Under the pieces are notes generated by a model. The model was not told the DNA's origin and ran no database searches. It saw nothing but the letters and a program-made list of their open reading frames with translations. Below, piece by piece: positions 1 to 8,590 of a stretch of 64,000 bases of DNA (the first letter of the stretch is position 1; the number at the start of each line of letters is the position of its first letter). The stretch lies in the NCBI GenBank assembly GCA_002716065.1, contig PAZE01000045.1, forward strand, positions 32,695 through 96,694. The letters are read 5' to 3'. Position numbers and translations under genes: made by a program. Source of the DNA: Crocinitomicaceae bacterium. GTDB lineage: Bacteria; Bacteroidota; Bacteroidia; Flavobacteriales_D; Parvicellaceae.

Positions 1-2
1 CT

Positions 3-38
3 TTACTTAAAGCAGCAGAAATTTTATCAAAAGTTTAA
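3..38 (+). CDS. Possible 3' end of a gene cut by the window edge
   Basis: The frame starting at base 3 is open up to a TAA at 36-38 and reads LLKAAEILSKV. This looks like the charged, helical C-terminus of a protein whose body lies upstream of the window. Only 11 residues are visible, so the family cannot be named and the frame may be chance. Confidence 0.3.
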   Translation, partial: LLKAAEILSKV

Positions 39-81
39 TTTTTCACATTATAGTATTAAGATTTATTTAAAACACACAACA

Positions 82-119
82 AAAACATTCTTTTGAATGT
101 TACTTTTAAAGAATGTTTT
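82..119 (+). promoter_or_regulatory. Perfect 12-bp inverted repeat over a start codon
   Basis: AAAACATTCTTT (82-93) is exactly complementary to AAAGAATGTTTT (108-119), and the right arm contains the ATG (113-115) of the next gene. The left arm can also pair with a nearer copy of GAATGTT at 95-101, giving a smaller hairpin that would leave the ATG free. This is the geometry of a translational switch, but no ligand or regulator is visible and AT-rich DNA forms such repeats fairly easily. Confidence 0.4.
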
Positions 120-1057
120 CAAAATCCGTTAGTTTACTAATTTCTATTTTCGTTTCCATCTGTTGTTTTTCACAGGGTTCTCAACTCTTAGATGTTTGTT
201 CGGATAGAGACTCATCTTCCTACACTATTGTTGATGTTGAAGACCTTTTTTTTGAAAGATGGGATACACTAGCTCAGCCTATATTTTGGAAAAAAATAAT
301 GAAACTAACTCCTGATACTTGTATCATTAATGTGGCAGCTTCTAGAGAAATTTTATGTTATGAATCCATGGATTTTTGGACTAATCAAACAGACGATCAA
401 AAACAAGCATATAAAGATTCTTTAAAGCATTGGTATTGCTTAGATGAAAATGAAAAGATTTATGTTACTTCTGGTAAAAGAGATTTTTATTTAATTAATA
501 AAACAATGCCAAGTATTAGTAAGGCGGTAAATGTTTTTGATGATCAGAAGGTAGACCCTTGGTTTGCCCAGTCTATTTTACTAATAGAAAGTCCCAAAAA
601 ATTAGAGTATTCCAATGCGGGAGCTTATGGGCCTTTTCAGTTAATGAAGTCTGTTGCTAGGGCGCAGGGTTTAATTGTTAATAAAACAATTGATCAACGA
701 AAAGATTTTGTAAAATCAGCTACTGCTGCCGCTTCTTTGCTTTCAACGGTTTGTATCCCAGAAGCTAAAAGAATACTTAACGAGCTCGATGTTGAATACA
801 ATCAGAATGAGCTTTGGTTTAAGTTATTAGTACTTCACATTTATCACGCAGGCGCTGGCAATGTTCAATCATTGCTTAATCAGCAAGAAACGCCATTATC
901 AGGAAAAGAGCTTATTGTTTGGATGTGGAAGAATGAATACGGTAATTTTAAAAATGCATCACAAAATTATACGCAAGTTGCAATTGCGGCACTACTTAGT
1001 TTACAGGATGAAATTTATGCACATTGTGATTTTATTTTTGACTGTGAGCCGTTTTAA
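113..1057 (+). CDS. Lytic transglycosylase-like (SLT) exported protein
   Basis: The protein has 314 residues with an N-terminal signal peptide (about 1-21, hydrophobic then FSQG). The second half carries a diverged SLT/lysozyme-like domain: a candidate catalytic Glu in LLIES (E159), then GAYGPFQLM (170-178), equivalent to the GAxGxxQxMP motif, and HAGAGN (245-250), equivalent to YNAGxG. Such enzymes cleave peptidoglycan glycan strands in the periplasm. Residues 30-140 have no domain I recognise. The proline after QLM is missing, so activity is likely but not certain. The start codon lies in a 12-bp inverted repeat (82-119). The gene stands alone, followed 27 bases later by a membrane protein gene. 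Confidence 0.75.
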   Translation: MFSKSVSLLISIFVSICCFSQGSQLLDVCSDRDSSSYTIVDVEDLFFERWDTLAQPIFWKKIMKLTPDTCIINVAASREILCYESMDFWTNQTDDQKQAYKDSLKHWYCLDENEKIYVTSGKRDFYLINKTMPSISKAVNVFDDQKVDPWFAQSILLIESPKKLEYSNAGAYGPFQLMKSVARAQGLIVNKTIDQRKDFVKSATAAASLLSTVCIPEAKRILNELDVEYNQNELWFKLLVLHIYHAGAGNVQSLLNQQETPLSGKELIVWMWKNEYGNFKNASQNYTQVAIAALLSLQDEIYAHCDFIFDCEPF

Positions 1058-1084
1058 TTGCTAAATAATTAAATAAAAACTATT

Positions 1085-1705
1085 GTGGTTACACTATATT
1101 CAAGATTGGCCTTAGCTATTAGTATTTTAACAAGCTTGATGTGTTTTCTAATTTTTAATTTTAATATAAGCTTGTTTGATTTTAAAATCGCCTATTATTT
1201 AGATCTTATCAGTTTTAGTTTACTTGCTATTTTGTTTTTACGAATTATTTCAAGATGGATTCCAGTGTTTAAATTGTGGAAGCTTAATGGATTTTCTATA
1301 ACTAAATTGGGTTGGAAAAAAAGTTTTACTTACGAAGCTGTATTATGGGTTTTTAAATTTACCATTGTGGTATTTATGTCTCTATATTTTGAAATAGGTA
1401 AATTGTTTTGCTTTGCATTAGTGTGCTATATAATTGAGAGTTTTTTGTATTTATTCTTATTAAGAAAAGGCTTTAAGCTTTGTATTAGTGATCAAGCAAT
1501 AACATTAACAAACCACAGTTTATTAGTGATAAATTGGGATAGGGTTGATTCCATTACAAAAAGACACAATACGCTTCAGTTTAAGTTGAAAAATAAAGCG
1601 GTTAAAATTGTTGATTTAGAGCTATTAAATGAGTTAGATAAAACAACTTTTGAACAAAAAGTTAAAGAGATAGCATATAATAATAACGCTTACTTTTCTA
1701 GTTAG
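1085..1705 (+). CDS. Membrane protein with PH-like C-terminal domain, unknown function
   Basis: This 206-residue protein starts with GTG. About four hydrophobic segments (roughly 10-30, 38-55, 86-105, 110-130) are followed by a soluble C-terminal part of about 75 residues. That part holds a beta-rich pattern (FKLCISDQAITLTNHSLLVINWDRV) like the bacterial PH/YcxB-type domain behind membrane anchors, which is an inference from pattern only. An internal ATG at residue 19 would delete the first helix, so the GTG is preferred. Its last 8 bases overlap the end of the convergent DUF4837 gene. No function can be assigned. Confidence 0.65.
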   Translation: MVTLYSRLALAISILTSLMCFLIFNFNISLFDFKIAYYLDLISFSLLAILFLRIISRWIPVFKLWKLNGFSITKLGWKKSFTYEAVLWVFKFTIVVFMSLYFEIGKLFCFALVCYIIESFLYLFLLRKGFKLCISDQAITLTNHSLLVINWDRVDSITKRHNTLQFKLKNKAVKIVDLELLNELDKTTFEQKVKEIAYNNNAYFSS

Positions 1706-2732
1706 AACTTTTATATGAAAACATATATGCTTCAAGCTCTCTGATTAGCTCTCTTTTGCCAAAGTTGGGTGCATAAACATAACCCTCAATAGTTACTACG
1801 TTTTTACCATCTTCAGAAACTGCTGAGATACTTGAGAAAGGACCTCCCATTTTGTCGTTTTCAACTCTCCATAGTCCTTTTATGTTATAGATATATTTAT
1901 TGTTAATAAGCTTTGCAGTAGAGTTTAGTTTAGCCAGCTGATCTTTTCTAGTAGTCATGTATGATTTTGGCGTTGTTCCATGTACGTGTTTTTTTAATAA
2001 GGAATCTCTTAAGTTAACTTGCACTTGATTTGAGAAAGCATTTTCATCAACATAAGGGTAGGTATATATAAACAATCCTTGCTGAATTTCATGGTCTCCA
2101 TTTGCATCTTTTTTTATGGTGGTTCTATTTAACCAAGTAAATTCTTTATTAGACTTTTTCACTTTCATATTTGAGGGGAGAGAAAGAGTTATTGAATGGT
2201 TTTTTTCAAGTAGTTTGTTAGCTGAGTTGTTAAAACTAGATTTAGCTAAAAAAGAACGATGATAAAATTGATTAATCCCCAATTTTAGCGAATCTGCATG
2301 ATGGTTAATTAGGGTAACTGCATTTTTTTCTGATGTAGCATTTATTTTATATACGATCTGATTTTTTGCCCAAAGATCAAAAATAGGAGAAGGAGAAAGT
2401 TCAGAGTTTTTTTTTGCGGCAGGATCAATATTTACAATTAAAATCGTTTTATGCCTTTTTATCATTGTGTTTACTCCCGCTTGGTCAACAAATTCTACAT
2501 TAATCTCTGGCTCATAAGGAAGAGGAGTCGTGGTAATTAGCTGACCAAAGTTCTTCTTTACAGTGTGTGAAATAGTAGAGTTGTTCCAAAACTTTTTATC
2601 CAATACTACAAGTAAATCGCCAAAATTATTTCTTGAATTAGGCTTAAGAATTTCCTGATTATAATCAGCACTACCACAACCTAATACTAGTAAAGTGAAA
2701 GAGGTTATAATACAATAATAGAATAGCTTCAT
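1698..2732 (-). CDS. DUF4837 family lipoprotein
   Basis: The 344-residue protein starts with a lipoprotein signal whose lipobox is LVLGC (Cys19). The body fits DUF4837, a Bacteroidota-restricted family of unknown function: an NFGDLLVVLDKKFW segment near residue 35, a central IDPAAK region and a WRVEN near residue 290. It should sit on the inner leaflet of the outer membrane or the outer face of the inner membrane. It is the last gene of a minus-strand run, three bases after the outer-membrane barrel gene, so the two are probably co-transcribed. Family assignment is from memory of the pattern. Confidence 0.8.
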   Translation of the reverse strand: MKLFYYCIITSFTLLVLGCGSADYNQEILKPNSRNNFGDLLVVLDKKFWNNSTISHTVKKNFGQLITTTPLPYEPEINVEFVDQAGVNTMIKRHKTILIVNIDPAAKKNSELSPSPIFDLWAKNQIVYKINATSEKNAVTLINHHADSLKLGINQFYHRSFLAKSSFNNSANKLLEKNHSITLSLPSNMKVKKSNKEFTWLNRTTIKKDANGDHEIQQGLFIYTYPYVDENAFSNQVQVNLRDSLLKKHVHGTTPKSYMTTRKDQLAKLNSTAKLINNKYIYNIKGLWRVENDKMGGPFSSISAVSEDGKNVVTIEGYVYAPNFGKRELIRELEAYMFSYKSSN

Positions 2733-2735
2733 AAA

Positions 2736-3533
2736 TTAAAAATTAGCAAAAACAATACCACAGCTAAAGGGATAATAATCTACTTGATTATTTGTAAATA
2801 AGGGGCTTAAAGATAATTTTCCAAAAAAACCAATATTCCCAATACTTATTCTAGCCATAGGAGAGAGTTGTATTAGAGTAGTATTAAATTTATTTTCCTT
2901 TTTTTGTTGAGTGGTGGTGTTTTGAGAGGTTCTGGTAATTGTTTTGGCAGTTGTTCGAAAAGCGATTTCACCTCCTAGTTGAACACCAATAGGATTTTTG
3001 GCAAGATTTCCGATTCTTAGTCCTATTAGCAAAGGAACTTGAATGTAGTTAAGTTTAAATTTAGAAAACTTCAGGTTGGTAGAGTCAACACTAAATGTGG
3101 TGTTGTCGGAATTAGCCATAAGCTGTATGTTGTTAGAGAAAGAAAACGTAGTTAATGAAAAGCCTAATCCTGTATTAAGATAAAATCGTCTGTTTTTGGA
3201 TTCAATAGCTTTAATCATTAGGTTAGCGCCCCAATGATGAGATTTCAAGTAATTCGTTGAGGAATTCTCAAGGTCTCCTATAATATAAAATGAATTATCT
3301 ATATACTCACCATATCCAGTAGTGCCAAAAAAAAGCTCAAGGTTAAGTCTATTTTTCTTATTGTTTTCTTGTTCAGCATCAAAGTCCCACTCATCAAAAG
3401 TATCTTTGTTTATTATCAAGACATCCTTGCTTTTCATTTCAACTTTAATGGTGTCGCTATTGTTTTGAGCTATACTGGTCCCTAAAAACAATAAAAGAAG
3501 AAAAGAAAAAATGGGTTTGTATTGATTAGACAT
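2736..3533 (-). CDS. Outer-membrane beta-barrel protein, PorT-like size
   Basis: The 265-residue protein has a signal peptide (cleavage near TSIAQN, about residue 22). After an acidic linker, alternating hydrophobic/polar strands run to a C-terminus ending in FANF, the terminal aromatic expected of an outer-membrane barrel. The region ANLMIKAIES..FYLNTGLGFSL and LRIGNLAKN resembles the porin-family/PorT-like 'outer membrane beta-barrel' group of Bacteroidota. It is probably an 8-strand barrel of unknown cargo. It lies in tandem with the DUF4837 gene (3-base gap). The start is 14 bases from the start of a divergent 36-codon ORF. Confidence 0.75.
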   Translation of the reverse strand: MSNQYKPIFSFLLLLFLGTSIAQNNSDTIKVEMKSKDVLIINKDTFDEWDFDAEQENNKKNRLNLELFFGTTGYGEYIDNSFYIIGDLENSSTNYLKSHHWGANLMIKAIESKNRRFYLNTGLGFSLTTFSFSNNIQLMANSDNTTFSVDSTNLKFSKFKLNYIQVPLLIGLRIGNLAKNPIGVQLGGEIAFRTTAKTITRTSQNTTTQQKKENKFNTTLIQLSPMARISIGNIGFFGKLSLSPLFTNNQVDYYPFSCGIVFANF

Positions 3534-3547
3534 GTATATTAACTGTT

Positions 3548-3658
3548 ATGAAGAAGCTTGTGGAATTTTGGAAAAAATATCATCCTTATTTTCTTGATGT
3601 TTGGCAATATATTTTAATTATAATTATTTTTTTAGTTGGGTTGTTTTTTATTCTCTAG
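3548..3658 (+). CDS. Small 36-residue single-pass membrane protein
   Basis: ATG at 3548 opens 36 codons ending in TAG at 3656-3658. The peptide begins MKKLVEFWKKYHPYFLDVW, a basic and aromatic amphipathic stretch, and ends with about 16 hydrophobic residues (YILIIIIFLVGLFFIL). That is the build of a membrane-anchored microprotein with the N-terminus on the cytoplasmic side. It fits exactly between the divergent barrel gene (start at 3533) and the convergent coiled-coil gene (ends at 3662), filling a gap that would otherwise be empty. No clear ribosome binding site or promoter is visible. Confidence 0.5.
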   Translation: MKKLVEFWKKYHPYFLDVWQYILIIIIFLVGLFFIL

Positions 3659-3661
3659 TGT

Positions 3662-4642
3662 TTATTTTAAGGCAAATGAAGTAACGCCAATTTTCTCATT
3701 CTCAGCATATACTTCAACACTATATTTTCCAGCCTTTAAAGGGGTGTCAATTTCATAAAAAACACAAACGTCAGTGTTTTGGTTTTGGTAATTTATTTCT
3801 CTTTTTGCGCTTATTTCTATTTCCCCCTCTTGCTCTATAGCTATTGTTTCTTTTTTCTGTTGAGAGAGTACTTTTCCTTCAGGAGAAATAACTCTTAGAT
3901 AGATGTACTTGTTTCCAGCAGATGATATTTTATTTTCTAAGATAGTAAAGCACCCTTTAAGCATATTGGCCCTGCTAGCTCTTGATGTTTCGGTTTGTTT
4001 CCCACTGTTTTTTACGCGAATAGCTTGAGTAATAAAGTTTGATGTTTGTAATATTGAGCCAAGGGCAACGGTTTGCTGAAGTTCTTCATTTTGCGACTTA
4101 ATCGATTTATTTTCAGTTTGAACCTTGGAGAGCTCATTGCTTGTTTTATTAAGTGAGTTGGTAAGGTTAATATTAGCGGTGTTTAGAGAGTCTATAGTGT
4201 GAATGTATCCTTTCATTATTGAACGTAAGGTTTCAGTTTCTTTTTTTAGTCGATATATTCTTCCCCAATCTTTCTTTTTTTGTTTTTCTAATTTTTCAGC
4301 TTCCAACATTAGATCATTAATAACCTGTTTTTGATTTTCTATACTGTCTTTAATTTTTTCGTTGTCAATTTTAAGTGTATCGTAGGTGTATAGTAAGTTT
4401 TGAAGATTAGAGCGTAAGTTTTTATTGTCTTCAGCGTTGATAATTCCTGAGCTTTCCAATAAACTGTTGAGTTCATTTTTTTCTAATTTAAGCAGGCTTA
4501 TTTTTTGGGTAAATTCGTGGGTTTTTTTATTAGCAGAATTAATCTGAATAGCCAGGTAGCCAACTATTGCCAGTAAAGAAAAGATAAACACTACATAAAA
4601 TAGATTTTTCTTTTTTGATTGATCAACGCTTGAGTTTTCCAT
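3662..4642 (-). CDS. Membrane-anchored periplasmic coiled-coil protein
   Basis: The 326-residue protein has a short basic N-terminus, one transmembrane helix (about 13-33), a long coiled coil (about 35-195, rich in K/E/N/L heptads) and a C-terminal beta-rich domain (about 205-326). The last part ends with FYEIDTPLKAGKYSVEVYAENEK when read around residues 290-320, like an Ig-like fold. The topology puts the coil and the C-domain in the periplasm. Similar proteins are widespread in Bacteroidota but I know of no established function. It is the first gene of a minus-strand run with the barrel and DUF4837 genes, 128 bases upstream of the next. Confidence 0.7.
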   Translation of the reverse strand: MENSSVDQSKKKNLFYVVFIFSLLAIVGYLAIQINSANKKTHEFTQKISLLKLEKNELNSLLESSGIINAEDNKNLRSNLQNLLYTYDTLKIDNEKIKDSIENQKQVINDLMLEAEKLEKQKKKDWGRIYRLKKETETLRSIMKGYIHTIDSLNTANINLTNSLNKTSNELSKVQTENKSIKSQNEELQQTVALGSILQTSNFITQAIRVKNSGKQTETSRASRANMLKGCFTILENKISSAGNKYIYLRVISPEGKVLSQQKKETIAIEQEGEIEISAKREINYQNQNTDVCVFYEIDTPLKAGKYSVEVYAENEKIGVTSFALK

Positions 4643-4721
4643 AATAAAATAATTGGTTATATAAATTTAGTTTTTATATAGATTATACTTAACTTATATA
4701 TGATTTTCTATTCATAACGTA

Positions 4722-5378
4722 ATGTGGAAGAATTTCTTGTCTTTAATCTACCCTTCAACCTGTTTGGTTTGCGATGGTCTCTTGCATGTTAATGAAAACA
4801 TGTTATGCTTGTCGTGCGTTTCTGAGCTGCCCAAAACTCCCTTAAATCATATAATAAGAAAGGAGGTTGGAATCCAACAATATAATGCTTCAATAGCCCT
4901 ATTTGAATTCAATAATATCAATTGCAAGAAATTAATACATCAGCTTAAATACGAAGGGAATTATCAACTAGGAGAATTTTTTGGGATTGAGCTTGGTAAG
5001 GCTATACTGACTAACTTATCAACCAAGAACTTTGATTACCTTATTCCAGTACCTATTAATAGAAGAAAAACAAGAGCTAGGGGGTATAATCAAAGCTATA
5101 TTTTAGCAAAACAGGTGTCTAAAATTATTAAAGTTCCTGTATTAAACGTGCTTTCAAGAAAGAGAAAACAAAATACTCAAACCAATAAAAATAGGTATCA
5201 AAGGTGGGAAAATGTTGAAGGCGAGTTTAGCGTAAAATCAAAACACAACCTTGACTATAAGCACTTGTTGATTGTTGATGATGTGTTGACTTCAGGAGCA
5301 ACTATAGACACTTGTATTAAAGAGCTAAAAAAAAAATACAGTGTAAAAGTTAGTATAGCTGTATTGGCAATAGCTTAA
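4722..5378 (+). CDS. comF: ComF family phosphoribosyltransferase-like protein
   Basis: The 218-residue protein has the ComF architecture. An N-terminal zinc-ribbon has Cys14-x2-Cys17 and Cys29-x2-Cys32. A type I phosphoribosyltransferase fold follows, with the PRPP loop LLIVDDVLTSGAT at about 182-194 and PVPINRRKTRARGYNQ near 107-122. ComF proteins act in the cytoplasm and are linked to DNA uptake and processing of incoming single strands in naturally competent bacteria; most Bacteroidota carry one. The stop codon shares the bases TTAA with the stop of the convergent MORN gene. Confidence 0.92.
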   Translation: MWKNFLSLIYPSTCLVCDGLLHVNENMLCLSCVSELPKTPLNHIIRKEVGIQQYNASIALFEFNNINCKKLIHQLKYEGNYQLGEFFGIELGKAILTNLSTKNFDYLIPVPINRRKTRARGYNQSYILAKQVSKIIKVPVLNVLSRKRKQNTQTNKNRYQRWENVEGEFSVKSKHNLDYKHLLIVDDVLTSGATIDTCIKELKKKYSVKVSIAVLAIA

Positions 5379-5788
5379 TCTTTGCTTTCAGGAACGTCTT
5401 GAGAGTCATCAGTTTCTGAATTAATGATTTTATCATCTTTAAACCATCCTTCATAAGTAGCCCCTTCTTTACTCCAATAGAATGTTCCTCTTCCACTCAT
5501 TTTATTTTCTACCCACTGACCGTTGTAATGATTTCCATTTTTCCACTTATATCTTCCTTGACCGGACATTTTACCTTCTTCAAAATTACCAGTAAAATTA
5601 TCACCATTATCCCAAATGAATTTACCTTGTCCGTTTGGTAATCCATTTATCCATGAGCCAACATACATGTCACCGTTTTCCCATTGAAAAGTTCCATGGC
5701 CCTTATAACAATTTCCTTTTATACATTGAGCTTGGCTAGAAAAACAAATAAATAGCGATAAAATTGTGGTGGTTGTAAATAGTTTCAT
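5375..5788 (-). CDS. Exported MORN-repeat protein
   Basis: The 137-residue protein has a signal peptide (1-20, ending SSQAQ) followed by four or five MORN repeats of the GxGxYxWxNGDxYxGxW type (about 28-120) and an acidic tail. Two cysteines (about 22 and 27) sit just after cleavage. MORN repeats form an extended beta structure that binds lipids or partners; bacterial exported versions are of unknown role. It is a single gene, and its stop overlaps that of comF by four bases. Confidence 0.85.
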   Translation of the reverse strand: MKLFTTTTILSLFICFSSQAQCIKGNCYKGHGTFQWENGDMYVGSWINGLPNGQGKFIWDNGDNFTGNFEEGKMSGQGRYKWKNGNHYNGQWVENKMSGRGTFYWSKEGATYEGWFKDDKIINSETDDSQDVPESKD

Positions 5789-5884
5789 GTGTGTTTATTT
5801 AGTCTAGATTTTGCATTATACACTAAGTAGAAGTAATAGTTTCAAAAATAGGGAATATTTTGAAATTTTTAACATTTGTACACT

Positions 5885-6793
5885 TTAGTTAATGGTTAAT
5901 AGTCTTATTGAATATGGGGATATTTTATAAGTTGTCTTTCCATAACCGACATATTCACCATCTGCTTCTGCTTCTAACAAGTTGTCTTTAGAAAATATGG
6001 TAACAGATTTAGATTTATAATAGAAAATGTTTGGATGAGTAATTTTAATTCCTTTTTTTAAAGCTGGTAAATTTTTTAAATAGTCCCACACAGAAACATT
6101 ACCAAATAAAGTAATGTTAAAATACCCATCATTTAATTTAGCATTAGGAGATACAATTAAGCCGTTTCCAAAAACTTTTCCGTTGGAAACTACAGCACTT
6201 AGCAGTTTGCCAGAGTAAGAAAAGTTGTCAAGTTGAACAGATACTTGTTTTTTTTTGAAAAGTAAAAACCCTAGTAAGGTATGTTTTATGTACGCAAATT
6301 GACCACCAATTGTTTTTTTATCGGCATTAAGTTTTTTCGCGATAAACCCACCAAGCCCAGTGTCTGCAATGTTTATAAAGTATTTTTTGGTTACTATAGT
6401 ATTTATTTGACACTCTACTTGGCCGACATCAATTTTAGTTACAGTTAATTTTTTTAGGGCATTAATAAAATCATCAACAGAGTTTACAATACCAGCAGTT
6501 TTAGAAAAATCATTGGCAGTACCTAAAGGGAAATAACCAAAAATCGTTTGTATTTCCCCATTATGAAGCAACCCGTTAACAACCTCATTTAAAGTTCCGT
6601 CACCACCAACACCAATAACAATGTCAGTTTTCTTGTTGGCTTCCGTTTTTGCTAATTCAAAAGCGTGATAAGCATATTCGGTATAGAAAAAATTATGAGC
6701 TGAAAAACAATCCAGTTGTTTTACTTGATCTAAAAGAGTAGTCAGAAGTTGCTGTTTTTTTCTGTTTTTTTTAATTATTAACGAAACCTTCAT
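5885..6793 (-). CDS. YegS/DAGK-family lipid kinase
   Basis: The protein of about 302 residues has the diacylglycerol-kinase catalytic motif GGDGTLNEVVNG (about 63-74) in the N-domain and the YegS-like C-domain, including GNGLIVSPNAKLNDGYF and a late EADGE. It should phosphorylate diacylglycerol or a related lipid at the inner membrane using ATP. A GTG two codons upstream (6799) is open, but the ATG at 6793 gives the usual MKVSLIIKKN start. It follows the FAD oxidoreductase gene by 11 bases and is probably in the same operon. Confidence 0.9.
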   Translation of the reverse strand: MKVSLIIKKNRKKQQLLTTLLDQVKQLDCFSAHNFFYTEYAYHAFELAKTEANKKTDIVIGVGGDGTLNEVVNGLLHNGEIQTIFGYFPLGTANDFSKTAGIVNSVDDFINALKKLTVTKIDVGQVECQINTIVTKKYFINIADTGLGGFIAKKLNADKKTIGGQFAYIKHTLLGFLLFKKKQVSVQLDNFSYSGKLLSAVVSNGKVFGNGLIVSPNAKLNDGYFNITLFGNVSVWDYLKNLPALKKGIKITHPNIFYYKSKSVTIFSKDNLLEAEADGEYVGYGKTTYKISPYSIRLLTIN

Positions 6794-6804
6794 AGCCACT
6801 TTTC

Positions 6805-7881
6805 CTATAGTTGATTAGTTAATTTCAAATAGTCATCAGCATACCTCGAAATGTTAGCTTCTGGATCTATTTCAGCATCATTAAGAATACTGTTGATTAG
6901 TTGAATGGATAAAAAAGGAGCCATCATTACCCCTTTACTTCCAAGGCCATTAAAAATATACATTTTATTAAAGCAAGGGTGACTTCCAATAAGAGGCCTT
7001 CTGTCTTTAGTTGTTGGACGAACACCTGCTTTTTGATCAATAATTTTATACTTAAAATCACCAAGTGAAGAAAGTTTTTTTAGCAATTCATTTTTTCCAC
7101 TTTCAGAGCAATTGTAATTTAATTCTCTATGATTGTAAGTAGATCCAACAATAAACCGATTATTTCCAAGTGGATAAATAAAACATCCTTTATTTATTAA
7201 TTTATTGGGTAATTCAGCACTTTCAATAATTATAATTTCACCTTTACATGGATTGTGGGGTAAATAATTAAAGAATGGGTTTTGGGTGTATTTTGGACCT
7301 TCACAAAAAATTATAGAAGATGCTAACCAATTTTTATAGATTATGGAATTATTTTCTTGAATAACGTTTTCATAGTTAAAAGCTGAGTTTAAAAATGCAC
7401 CTTTGTTTTTAAAGTAATTTCTGCTCTCATTTACGTATTTGGTTACATCTAATCTTCCGGCACCTTCTACTTTACCAACACCAAAAGGACGAATTATTTT
7501 ATTAAATAAATCATCTTTAGATATGTTTTCTCCCATAAAAGTTGAGTATGCAGAAATGGTTTGTTTTAAGCTCCAGTTATTTTGTTCTTCAATGGAAGAA
7601 AACACACGATAAAGGGAGTGATTTGAAAACAGTTTTTTCCCGAGTTTGTTCTCAATTGAGCTATAAAAGGAAATGGCGGAGGGTATAAATACACTTGCTT
7701 TCCATGAAAGCAATAGGCGCTTAAATGAGAAAGGATGAAAGATTCCTGCTGCAGCAAAAGAGCTTGTGGCTTTTGTGCAATTGTCGATAATTAAAAAAGA
7801 ACCACCTTTTTTTTCAATTGAATGAGCTAAAGTTGTTCCTGCAAGACCTTGGCCTACAATTATAAAGTCAACTTTTTTCAT
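6805..7881 (-). CDS. FAD-dependent amino-acid oxidase-like (DAO family) oxidoreductase
   Basis: The protein of 358 residues starts with the dinucleotide-binding motif VGQGLAGTTLA (GxGxAG, about 8-18). Near the C-terminus it has GVRPTTKDRRPLIG and FNGLGSKGVMMAP, the second FAD-contact region of the DAO/glycine-oxidase family. It probably oxidises an amine or amino acid in the cytoplasm; the substrate is unknown. The ATG at 7881 overlaps the TGA of the LysE-type exporter gene by one base (TGATG), which implies translational coupling. The pairing with an amino-acid exporter is suggestive but unproven. Confidence 0.88.
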   Translation of the reverse strand: MKKVDFIIVGQGLAGTTLAHSIEKKGGSFLIIDNCTKATSSFAAAGIFHPFSFKRLLLSWKASVFIPSAISFYSSIENKLGKKLFSNHSLYRVFSSIEEQNNWSLKQTISAYSTFMGENISKDDLFNKIIRPFGVGKVEGAGRLDVTKYVNESRNYFKNKGAFLNSAFNYENVIQENNSIIYKNWLASSIIFCEGPKYTQNPFFNYLPHNPCKGEIIIIESAELPNKLINKGCFIYPLGNNRFIVGSTYNHRELNYNCSESGKNELLKKLSSLGDFKYKIIDQKAGVRPTTKDRRPLIGSHPCFNKMYIFNGLGSKGVMMAPFLSIQLINSILNDAEIDPEANISRYADDYLKLTNQL

Positions 7882-8513
7882 CAAAAAGCTTTAAAAAACA
7901 TCAAAATACCAAAAGTGATTAAGCCAATTCCAATAATGTTTTTAAGAACAGCCTGTGTCTTTACTGTAAGTTTTGATTTCAATTTACTAGCAAAATAAAT
8001 TTTAATTAAGTCAACACCAAAAAGAGTGATAATGGTAGATGTAAAGTAATAAAATAAGCTAGAATCTTTAAGCTCTAGGGTTTCTGTAGCGTAAGTGCAG
8101 GCCGCAATCCAGTAGATAAGCACACCAGGGTTGATGGCATTTAACCCAATTCCTTTAGCGATTAATCCAACATATGATTTTTTTTGATGTTCAGAGTTTT
8201 GACTAACAGTTGGTTTATTTGAAACACCAGCTTGTTTTTTTAAAACATATACGATTCCTAGAACAATAAATGCGATTCCTGCGGCAAGCTTTATAAATAG
8301 ATTTTCATGTAAATAAGCATTTATTTTTTCAGCAAAAAGGTAAGCAGCAAAAAGATACAGAACATCACTAAGTAGTATTCCAATGTCTAGAAATAGGGCC
8401 TGTTTGAACCCTTTTTTAATGCTAGTGTCTATTAATATAAAGAAGGCCGGGCCAAATAAGAAGCTAAGTAGTAGTCCAAATAGAATACCATTTAAAATAA
8501 TACTTGCAGTCAT
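7881..8513 (-). CDS. LysE-family amino-acid exporter
   Basis: The 210-residue protein has six predicted membrane helices. The first contains GILFGLLLSFLFGPAFF followed by ILIDTSIKKGFKQAL, the LysE/RhtB signature with a glycine-proline pair before a basic cytoplasmic loop. LysE proteins export amino acids across the inner membrane by proton exchange. It is the first gene of an operon with the FAD oxidoreductase (one-base overlap) and the lipid kinase. Substrate cannot be predicted. Confidence 0.88.
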   Translation of the reverse strand: MTASIILNGILFGLLLSFLFGPAFFILIDTSIKKGFKQALFLDIGILLSDVLYLFAAYLFAEKINAYLHENLFIKLAAGIAFIVLGIVYVLKKQAGVSNKPTVSQNSEHQKKSYVGLIAKGIGLNAINPGVLIYWIAACTYATETLELKDSSLFYYFTSTIITLFGVDLIKIYFASKLKSKLTVKTQAVLKNIIGIGLITFGILMFFKAF

Positions 8514-8542
8514 ACCTTTTTAATTAGAGCATTAAAGGTAGA

Positions 8543-8590
8543 CAAAAAAACGCCAGCAATAAGAACTAAGAAATTCTTAATTAGCTGGCA
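8543..8590 (-). terminator. Rho-independent terminator
   Basis: Read on the minus strand, GCCAGC with an AAGAA-containing arm pairs with TTCTTATT-GCTGGC, followed by GTTTTTTTG. The stem starts inside the last codons of the 41-residue gene (8577-8702), so that gene encodes its own terminator. Confidence 0.75.

Noticed and set aside
5789..5884. Small gene or RNA in the gap before the lipid kinase end
   Set aside because: About 95 AT-rich bases with no open frame, hairpin or promoter box that I could support.
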